Assembly: GCA_964601205.1 (NCBI GenBank)
Contig: CAZRML010000018.1
Coordinates: forward strand, 1-7,667
Direction of reading: 5' to 3'
DNA from: JAQVEM01 sp964601205
Lineage (GTDB): Bacteria; Actinomycetota; Humimicrobiia; Humimicrobiales; Humimicrobiaceae
DNA length: 7,667 nt
The notes beneath the pieces are model-generated. The model searched no databases and had not been told where the DNA came from. It worked only from the letters and a program-made list of their open reading frames with translations. The translations under genes and the position numbers were made by a program. Positions 1 to 5,261 of the stretch are shown in pieces (the first letter of the stretch is position 1; each line of letters begins with the position of its first letter).

Positions 1-96
1 GTGGCCGGCTGGTCTATTGTCCCCAGTGATTTTCTATCCATGTTTAAATTTACTCCTACGCCAATAACTACTCCCTGCAAAAAATAACCCTGTATA
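1..96. repeat. Terminal direct repeat, left copy (circular overlap)
   Basis: These 96 bases are identical, base for base, to 7572-7667. The repeat lies inside the biotin-protein ligase gene. When the two copies are merged, the minus-strand reading frame continues unbroken from 416 through position 1 (equal to 7572) to the stop at 7289. That is expected of a circular molecule, or of a tandemly repeated unit, written out with a short overlap. A duplicated functional element would not restore the frame in this way. The unique length is then 7,571 bases. Confidence 0.95.
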
Positions 97-416
97 ACAT
101 TTTCTATTAATATTCCAGCAATTTTTTTCTCATCAGCAATTATATCATTGGGCCACTTAATTTTTGTCTCAATTGAATATTTTTCTTTAAAAACCCTGGC
201 TAAAACAACTGCCGTATAATGAGTAAGAGCATTCAGGGTATATTCTTTTTCCAGCTTGTACTGAGGTTTTAGAACCAGAGATGCAAAAAGATTATCTTTC
301 TTTGAAACCCAGTTCCTTGCATTTCTACCCCTGCCTTTTGTCTGGACACGGGCAATAACTACTGTTTTATCTTCTATTTTATCAATATTTTCAAGGGCAT
401 ACTCATTAGTGGATTC
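1..416 (-). CDS. birA: Biotin-protein ligase, catalytic-domain part, lacking its start (continues at 7571-7289)
   Basis: This is the N-terminal side of a biotin-[carboxylase] ligase, which makes biotinyl-AMP and attaches biotin to a lysine of the acceptor protein. Read from 416 downward, it opens with ESTNEYALEN, the conserved S-T-N motif at the head of the catalytic domain. GRGRNARNW follows (GRGR at 324-335, the biotin/AMP loop), then KWPND (144-158, with the catalytic lysine) and KKIAGILIE. Joined to 7571-7289 across the circle, it gives 232 residues plus stop. Single-domain ligases are usually about 240-250 residues, so only about 10 may be missing; a helix-turn-helix regulatory domain, if it ever existed, is also gone. 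Upstream of the ESTN motif the frame gives only IIVSY-type codons and then TGA at 432-434, with no ATG, GTG or TTG. The true start was therefore lost at the junction near 416-421. The first in-frame ATG/GTG/TTG codon lies deep in the catalytic domain, so as written the gene cannot make an active enzyme. Confidence 0.9.
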
Positions 417-420
417 TATA

Positions 421-1130
421 ATTACACTATATCACTATGGCGTTTCGTATGATAATACGGAAATTTACAATATTTATAAGGACTTTATTTATAATCATAA
501 TTCTCCTTTATCATATCAGGTTATAAAAAGATTCCAGAAGACGCAGCACATGCATTTGTTGGGTATGGATACTCTTGGAGCTATTATAAAGTAAGAGATA
601 AATGGACGTGGGGTGGGCGATCAGATGGTGGCACTAAATTTCTTTGTAATAAGGAAACATATTATTATAGGGTCATTACCATTTATATGCCTTACATCGG
701 ATGGGCTGTATTTAATTTAAGTCTAGGAAATAACAACACTAATGTAAAAAGATTAGAAACTTTTTTGTATGATTTATGGTATAACCCAGGAACGATAGAT
801 TATTATTTTTCTTCCTCAACTACAGAAGCTGTCGAAGCATTTCAAAGTGATTTTGGATTAGTTGCCGATGGTATTGTTGGACCAAATACTTATAATAAAT
901 TAATAGAAGCACATAGGTTCTATTTAACGCCTAGGATCTTAATGAATGGTAAAAAAGGAGATGATGTTGCGGAATTACAGGCAAGGTTAACTAGTTTTGG
1001 ATATTCTGCGGTTGCAGATGGTTTATTTGGGCCAAATGCTGAGAGCGCAGTAAAAAGTTTTCAAGGTGATAATGGCTTAACTGTGGATGGAATTGTTGGG
1101 AACCAAACTTATATAGCATTAACGCAGTAA
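421..1130 (+). pseudogene. Peptidoglycan-binding protein, N-terminus missing and frameshifted
   Basis: This is the C-terminal part of a cell-wall-associated protein. Two PG_binding_1-type repeats are clear. The first, about 711-906, has NVKRLETFL, TEAVEAFQ and ADGIVGPNT. The second, about 936-1127, has DDVAELQARL, ESAVKSFQ and VDGIVGNQT. Such repeats anchor hydrolases or spore and wall proteins to peptidoglycan. Upstream, the same frame stays open back to a TAA at 498-500 (GYKKIPEDAAHAFVGYGYSW and on). The sensible protein before that lies in the frame starting near 421 (YDNTEIYNIYKDF, NHNSPLSYQVIK). The two frames join if one A is restored in the A5 run at 525-529. The AHAFVGYGYSW segment resembles the histidine region of C39/papain-like cysteine peptidases, but the part that would carry the cysteine is absent, so this is only a suggestion. 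The beginning is lost at the junction with birA. The ATG at 687 has no convincing ribosome binding site, so the 147-residue remnant is probably not a gene in its own right. Confidence 0.8.
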
Positions 1131-1136
1131 AAGTAT

Positions 1137-1165
1137 TTAAAGCAAGTTAACTTTACTTGTATAAT
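1137..1165 (+). promoter_or_regulatory. Candidate promoter for the lipoprotein gene
   Basis: A perfect TATAAT stands at 1160-1165. A weak -35 (TTAAAG, 1137-1142) lies 17 bases upstream. It would give a leader of about 40 bases before the TTG start at 1212. In AT-rich DNA such matches arise by chance, and the -35 is poor. The position just after the preceding gene's stop codon is what gives it some weight. Confidence 0.35.
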
Positions 1166-1211
1166 GAAGATAGAAGTTTTATCATTATTATCATTAAAGA
1201 GATGACATAAG

Positions 1212-1928
1212 TTGTATAACAAAACAGCCAGAATCTTATCTTTCTTCTTATTGGCAGCATTACTTTTTTTGTATGGATGTGATAATTCTGTACAAGAAAA
1301 TCCAAAAGAAAATAATCAAAATATGGAGAGTAAGTATTATGCAGGTTCAACTACCAATGCTGAGGCGAAGGTGGTAGTAGAAGGTAGTAGATATTACATT
1401 GAATACAGTTACAAAAACAATAGTAATGAAACTATTGAATACACCATGTTTGATTTCTACTCTTTTTATTATCCGGAATGGCAGTTATTTCCACTGGCAG
1501 TAAGGGTAATTGATAGTAAAAATAGAATTATTTCTTATTTTGTCATGCTGGGTGATGATGATAAAAAACGAATACCTGAAGTAGAAAATAAAACAGAAGA
1601 ATCACCATCAAGCTCTCCTGAGTGGGGATGGGGGAGAATATATAATGAAATAAAACAGGGGCAGGAAATTAACGTTAACGGGATAATCGAGCCTTCCGGA
1701 CGGAGATATGAAGACGATCCCTTTGCCAATATTAAAGATTTACCTTCAGGTAATTATAAAATGGAAGTTTACCTATATATTCATGATTTTTATTATGAGT
1801 ATAATATAGATCTTGATAAAGAGATACCTTCAGGACTACCACATAAAGAACATCCTTATGGATATCATTATGAAACGCCAGATATTTTGAATTCTACAGT
1901 AATAATTGATTTTATGGTAGATCCGTAA
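1212..1928 (+). CDS. Putative lipoprotein, possible BsuPI-like domain
   Basis: This is an intact 238-residue gene with a TTG start. The N-terminus is a classical lipoprotein signal: positive residues (K4, R7), a hydrophobic stretch (residues 8-20), and the lipobox LYGC with Cys23 as the lipidated residue. A hydrophilic Asn/Glu-rich tether follows (residues 24-40). The protein is thus expected to be exported and anchored to the membrane by lipid. The rest looks beta-rich and aromatic (YYIEYSYKNNSNETIEY, LPSGNYKMEVYLYIHDFYYEY). The pattern 'polar aromatic strand, N-N-S-N-E-T-I, later L-P-S-G-N-Y' is reminiscent of the immunoglobulin-like BsuPI (intracellular proteinase inhibitor) fold. That assignment is tentative and no enzymatic motif is visible. 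The purine-rich stretch AAAGAGATGA at about 1196-1205 may act as the ribosome binding site for the TTG. It is the only intact gene between the junction and degV. Confidence 0.75.
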   Translation: MYNKTARILSFFLLAALLFLYGCDNSVQENPKENNQNMESKYYAGSTTNAEAKVVVEGSRYYIEYSYKNNSNETIEYTMFDFYSFYYPEWQLFPLAVRVIDSKNRIISYFVMLGDDDKKRIPEVENKTEESPSSSPEWGWGRIYNEIKQGQEINVNGIIEPSGRRYEDDPFANIKDLPSGNYKMEVYLYIHDFYYEYNIDLDKEIPSGLPHKEHPYGYHYETPDILNSTVIIDFMVDP

Positions 1929-2034
1929 GTGGGTAAAAGTTTATTCAATAAGGGTTTTAATATCTAATAGGGATAATAGATCATAATTATCACTTTTCCA
2001 GTTACAGGATGTTCAAACCAGGTCTACTAAGAAT

Positions 2035-2221
2035 ATGTTTTCAACTGTTGACAGTAAAGGTATACCTAACAGTATTTTCGCCAGGTGTGTTTCAAAATAT
2101 AATGACGGGGCAGTTGTTGTTGCCGATAATTATTTTGATAAAACGAAAAAAAATATTCTTTCCGGAAGCACCGGCTCTTGAGATTGAAGAAATATATTCG
2201 GGCTCAAAGAAGATTCTCTGA
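2035..2221 (+). pseudogene. Pyridoxamine 5'-phosphate oxidase-like flavoprotein, internally deleted
   Basis: The frame from ATG 2035 reads MFSTVDSKGIPNSIFARCVS, then VVVADNYFDKTKKNIL and SGSTGS, and stops at TGA 2179-2181. This is the N-terminal half of small PNPOx-like (split-barrel, FMN-binding) proteins, where a TVD-K-G-PN strand and an ADNYFDKT-KNIL segment are typical. Immediately afterwards another frame reads PALEIEEIYSGSKKIL and stops at TGA 2219-2221, matching the usual C-terminal strand of the same family. Members are about 120-140 residues. The two pieces total about 65, so roughly 45-55 central residues have been lost and the frame broken at about 2166-2182. The N-terminal lead-in (1987-2034) is open but has no good start codon and does not look conserved. 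This assignment rests on remembered family patterns. The gene is non-functional as written. Confidence 0.7.
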
Positions 2222-2241
2222 TAATCCGCGGATTGTTATCA
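2219..2241. repeat. Imperfect palindrome at the end of the PNPOx-like remnant
   Basis: The core AATCCGCGGATT (2223-2234) is a perfect 12-base palindrome. Outer arms TGAT (2219-2222) and ATCA (2238-2241) pair too, leaving three unpaired bases (GTT) on the right side. It starts on the stop codon of the PNPOx-like remnant and lies 38 bases beyond the degV stop. It could fold as a hairpin at the ends of two convergent genes, but no T-run follows on either strand, so it is not a standard intrinsic terminator. Its CCGCGG centre stands out in very AT-rich surroundings. Confidence 0.5.
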
Positions 2242-2278
2242 ATAGACATATAAGAATTTAGAATAAAATAAGATGCTA

Positions 2279-3142
2279 TCACCTGTATGGTACAGGAATG
2301 GATGTTATGCCCCATATTCCAGGACCGGTATGGCCGCTGATAATAGTTGTTATTTCGGTTAAAATTAATTCATCAATTTTTATTTCGGGGTCACTTTTAA
2401 TCAATTCTTTAAGCTCCAGTGCTGGCTCTATATCCGAACCATAAAAAATCCCAATTTTTTTGTTATACCCGGGCAATGAATGTTTCTTTATCTGCCTATA
2501 AAGCTCCAGTATCGCTTTCTTCTTATTTCTGGCAAATTTTTTTAATTTTACAATTCCATTGTCTAAAGCCAGAATTGGTTTGAGGATAATTGATTTTGAC
2601 AGGAATTTTTTTAAAACAGGAGCTCTTCCTCCCATAAATAGATAATGGAAATTTTCAAAGGTAGCCAGTAATTTATTATTCTTTATCATAAAATCAATCA
2701 GGTAATCAATTTTTTCCCGGCTTTCATTTCTCTCAATGGCTCTGGCAACTTCCAGGGCAATAAAACCCAGACTTATTGCAGCAGTAGTGGAATCAATAAC
2801 TTTTATTTTTGTTCCGGGGAAAAGTTTTGCAGCCTGGCAGGCGGAATTAAAAGTTGAAGAAAGCCTTGAGCTAATATGAATGGAATAAATTAATTTTTTT
2901 TTACCGGTTTCTATTAAATTTTTATAAATTTTTTCAAAATCACCTATAGAAGGTCCGGAAGTCTTTATTTTTACACCCGATTGGAGTTTTTCAAAAATCT
3001 GTTTGTTAGTTATCTCTTTTCCTTCAAGGTATAGATTGCTACCGTAACCCACATACAGTGGTATTACTTCTATTTTATGCCTGAAAGATAATTCAGGAGG
3101 TATATCTGAAGTAGTATCTGTTACTACAGCAATACTTTCCAT
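2279..3142 (-). CDS. degV: DegV family fatty-acid-binding protein
   Basis: This is an intact protein of 287 residues. DegV proteins bind a fatty acid and, where studied (FakB), present it to the kinase FakA for phosphorylation; no fakA-like gene lies here. The N-terminus has the family opening VVTDTTSDIP (residues 6-15). Lipid-contacting motifs follow: TSGPS (61-65) and SSRLSSTFNSACQAA (91-105). Then come the VIDSTTAAISLG segment, the FMGGRAP loop that starts the C-terminal domain, and a Gly-rich end (GHTGPGIWG). Length and order fit the family (about 280 residues). An upstream ATG at 3175 is in frame, but I chose 3142. It has GGAGGG immediately upstream, the protein then starts directly at the conserved strand, and 3175 falls within a likely -10 box. 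The gene is transcribed away from the VTT gene and ends facing the PNPOx-like remnant. Confidence 0.92.
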   Translation of the reverse strand: MESIAVVTDTTSDIPPELSFRHKIEVIPLYVGYGSNLYLEGKEITNKQIFEKLQSGVKIKTSGPSIGDFEKIYKNLIETGKKKLIYSIHISSRLSSTFNSACQAAKLFPGTKIKVIDSTTAAISLGFIALEVARAIERNESREKIDYLIDFMIKNNKLLATFENFHYLFMGGRAPVLKKFLSKSIILKPILALDNGIVKLKKFARNKKKAILELYRQIKKHSLPGYNKKIGIFYGSDIEPALELKELIKSDPEIKIDELILTEITTIISGHTGPGIWGITSIPVPYR

Positions 3143-3145
3143 TAA

Positions 3146-3151
3146 CCCTCC
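3146..3151 (-). promoter_or_regulatory. Ribosome binding site deciding the degV start
   Basis: On the minus strand this reads GGAGGG, followed by TTA and then ATG at 3142-3140. It is the strongest Shine-Dalgarno match in the window. It selects ATG 3142 over the in-frame ATG at 3175, which would add 11 residues not typical of DegV proteins. Confidence 0.8.
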
Positions 3152-3173
3152 AAAATTAATAATAATGAATTTC

Positions 3174-3202
3174 ATTATATATTATTCAAATTAAAATTTT
3201 AA
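3174..3202 (-). promoter_or_regulatory. Candidate degV promoter
   Basis: On the minus strand there is TTAAAA (3202-3197), a 17-base spacer, and a perfect TATAAT (3179-3174). Transcription would begin near 3167, giving a leader of about 25 bases that contains the GGAGGG site. The -10 and the spacing are good. The -35 matches the consensus at four of six positions. The surrounding DNA is so AT-rich that chance matches are likely. Confidence 0.4.
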
Positions 3203-3256
3203 ATATTCTTTATAATTACTCTAAAGTAAATATTAAAGGTAATTTTATTAAAGAAA

Positions 3257-3285
3257 TTGACCCTACCTTTATTTTGACTTATAGG
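3257..3285 (+). promoter_or_regulatory. Candidate promoter for the VTT-family gene
   Basis: TTGACC (3257-3262) and TATAGG (3280-3285) are separated by 17 bases and point toward the membrane protein gene. A second, perfect TATAAT lies at 3292-3297 but has no good -35 at the proper distance. Either start would leave a leader of roughly 115-125 bases before ATG 3417. The gap 3143-3416 holds no recognisable gene. It is best read as a shared divergent control region. Confidence 0.4.
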
Positions 3286-3297
3286 AAACATTATAAT

Positions 3298-3310
3298 CTG
3301 GTTAAACCAG
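3298..3310. repeat. Small palindrome beside the VTT promoter (possible operator)
   Basis: CTGGTT, one A, then AACCAG gives two perfect six-base arms around a single central base. It abuts the TATAAT at 3292-3297 and lies just downstream of the TTGACC/TATAGG pair, a usual position for a repressor site. A 13-base palindrome can occur by chance. No matching second copy was noticed elsewhere in the window. Confidence 0.35.
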
Positions 3311-3416
3311 GTCAGGGTTTTAAAAAATAATAGAGTAGCTTAAAATAATAAAATATCAAATGTAATGGCAGGACAAAGAAGACTTAATATTAGAATAGAG
3401 AATCCGGGCAGGCTTT

Positions 3417-4092
3417 ATGAGCAGAAAGTTAATTAACATAATACTGGTTATTATAATAATTCTGGCGTTTATAGCTGTGGTTGTAATGCAAAAGATAGAA
3501 ATAAACAGCATAACAACCGAAGAGATATCAAAATATATGCCCGGATCAGTTATTTATGCCGTCATGCTTCTTATGGGGTTATACTGCCTTAAGGCAGTTG
3601 CTTTTATTATTCCCATGGCCCTGTTATATATAAGTGCAGGTGTAATCTTGCCACCTTTCTGGGCAATAATACTTACTTTTATCTGCCTTGCAGCAGAGAT
3701 GACCATTGGTTTTTATATGGGCAGGCATATGGGCCACAGCCAGGTTATGGAAAAAGTAGCCGGAAATAAAAAAGTAAGTAAATTAACCGGATATGTAGAG
3801 AATAACAGTTTTTTTAGTTGTTTTGTGGCAAGGTTTGTTCCGGGCTTTCCAACTGATCTTGTAAGCATGTTGCTGGGTACTACCAATATAAAATTTTCAA
3901 TTTTTGTCTGGTTCTATACTGGGACTGATGCCGATTATGATACCCATGGTATTAATGGGCAATTCAATAACAAGTCCCTGGTCCAGAGAATTTTTGATAC
4001 CCTCTGCCATAATTACCGTATTATCTCTTTCGTCAATGGCGGTATATAGAAGATGGATTAGGAAGAGGAAATTGCAGAATGTAAAAGAATGA
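3417..4092 (+). pseudogene. VTT (TVP38/DedA-type) membrane protein, single-base frameshift
   Basis: This is an integral membrane protein of the VTT-domain group (TVP38/TMEM64, DedA relatives), whose members move or flip lipids. The frame from ATG 3417 gives an N-terminal membrane segment (residues 5-24). A long hydrophobic core follows, with IPMALLYISAGVILPP, the YMGRHMG turn, and then FVARFVPGFPTD (the conserved R-x-x-P-x-x-P region). After KFSIF (residue 163) this frame turns into non-membrane sequence ending at 4049. The frame one base over, from 3904, continues properly: LSGSILGLMPIMIPMVLMGN, a further hydrophobic segment and a basic tail (YRRWIRKRKLQ) ending in TGA at 4090-4092. Adding one T to the T5 run at 3901-3905 joins them into about 225 residues, the usual family size. 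Either the gene is broken or one base was lost in sequencing. The start ATG has only a weak AGG upstream. It converges on oadB with about 20 bases between, where no terminator is visible. Confidence 0.85.
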
Positions 4093-4112
4093 TGGTACAT
4101 ATAGTTTTAAAT

Positions 4113-5249
4113 TTAGGAAAACAGGGCCATAAATAATCCTGCTACCACAGCAGACCCGATAACACCTGCTACGTTTGGACCCATAGCATGCATTAGTATG
4201 AAATTATTAGGGTTCTCCTCTAATCCAACTTTTCCGGCCGTTCTTGCTGCCATGGGAACTGCGGATACTCCGGCAGCCCCGATTATGGGATTAATTTTAT
4301 CCCTGGAAAGCTTGTTCATTATTTTGGCTAAAATAATGCCTGACGCAGTTCCAATAGCAAATGCAAATAAGCCCAGCACAATAATTCCCAGTGTTTCTAA
4401 TTTTAGAAATTTGTCAGCCTGAAGCCTCGAGCCTACCGATAGGCCAAGTAAAATTGTGACAATATTAATTAATTCATTCTGGGCAGTTTTTGAGAGCCTT
4501 TCAGTCACACCGCATTCTTTTATTAAATTTCCAAACATCAGCATTCCAATAAGGGGAGTTGCATCCGGTAGCAAAATTATGCATACCATAAAAATCATTA
4601 TGGGGAAAATAATCTTTTCCCTTTTTGAGACATACCTTAACTGCTTCATTTCTATTTTCCTCTCATTTTTGGTGGTCAGCAATCTGATTATAGGAGGCTG
4701 GATGATGGGAACCAGGGCCATATAAGAATATGCCGCTACCGCAATTGCTCCCAGGAGCCGCGGGGATAAATTGGAAGCTAAAAAAATAGCTGTGGGTCCG
4801 TCGGCTCCTCCTATTATTCCAATGGAAGCTGCATCAGGAAGGTTAAAATCAAAACCCAGATATCTGGTTAATAATAAGGCACCAAAAAAGGTAGAGAAAA
4901 TGCCAAATTGCGCTGCCCCGCCGAGTAATGCGGTTTTTGGGTTTGCAATCAGGGGGCCGAAGTCAGTCATTGCGCCAATCCCCATAAAAATCAAAAGAGG
5001 GAAAATAGAGGTCTGGATTCCAAAATCATATATCATGCCCAGAAAACCGGTGACAGCAATTTCGGCAATGGGTATATTTGCTAAAATACCACCAAAACCT
5101 ATCGGCACCAGTAAAAGAGGCTCAAAACCTTTTTTAATTCCCAGCCAGATTAAAACTAAACCTACCAGAATCATAGCAATCTGGCCTATGGTAAAATTTG
5201 CCAGACCGGTGGACATCCATATAGTATATAGAGAATCTAATATATCCAT
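4113..5249 (-). CDS. oadB: Na+-translocating decarboxylase beta subunit
   Basis: This is an intact 378-residue polytopic membrane protein. It decarboxylates carboxybiotin on the alpha subunit and uses the energy to pump Na+ out of the cell. The sequence is almost entirely hydrophobic helices. Family signatures are IGAMTDFGPLIANPKTALLG (91-110), GIIGGADGPTAIF (144-156) and GAAGVSAVPMAAR (324-336). Residues equivalent to those shown to matter in Klebsiella OadB (D203, Y229, N373, G377, S382, R389) are all present with the same local spacing: D150, Y176, N320, G324, S329, R336. The Asp to Asn distance is also identical (170). The protein is shorter than the Klebsiella one (about 433) because its N-terminus begins later. 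It starts 12 bases after oadA, whose stop codon TAG overlaps the only AGG resembling a ribosome binding site. This suggests translation coupled to, or weakly initiated after, oadA. The beta subunits of glutaconyl-, methylmalonyl- and malonate decarboxylases are similar, so the substrate is set by the alpha subunit. Confidence 0.95.
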   Translation of the reverse strand: MDILDSLYTIWMSTGLANFTIGQIAMILVGLVLIWLGIKKGFEPLLLVPIGFGGILANIPIAEIAVTGFLGMIYDFGIQTSIFPLLIFMGIGAMTDFGPLIANPKTALLGGAAQFGIFSTFFGALLLTRYLGFDFNLPDAASIGIIGGADGPTAIFLASNLSPRLLGAIAVAAYSYMALVPIIQPPIIRLLTTKNERKIEMKQLRYVSKREKIIFPIMIFMVCIILLPDATPLIGMLMFGNLIKECGVTERLSKTAQNELINIVTILLGLSVGSRLQADKFLKLETLGIIVLGLFAFAIGTASGIILAKIMNKLSRDKINPIIGAAGVSAVPMAARTAGKVGLEENPNNFILMHAMGPNVAGVIGSAVVAGLFMALFS

Positions 5250-5261
5250 TATTTTTTTGAC

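Noticed and set aside
1143..1159. CAAGT...ACTTG inverted repeat after the peptidoglycan-binding remnant
   Set aside because: The stem is only five bases, AT-rich, and has no following T-run. It is too weak to call a terminator.
1972..1997. GATAAT...ATTATC hairpin followed by ACTTTT after the lipoprotein gene
   Set aside because: The six-pair stem is all A/T but for one pair, with an eight-base loop and only four T. It could be a weak terminator, but chance is as likely in this DNA.
2009..2221. Open frame of 70 codons beginning MFKPGLLRICF
   Set aside because: Only its last 16 codons look like protein (the flavoprotein tail). The first part is the wrong frame of the PNPOx-like N-terminal half, so it is not a gene of its own.
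3365..3436. Small ORF of 23 codons (MAGQRRLNIRIENPGRLYEQKVN) overlapping the VTT start
   Set aside because: It has no ribosome binding site and no recognisable pattern. A short frame like this is expected by chance, though a leader peptide cannot be excluded.
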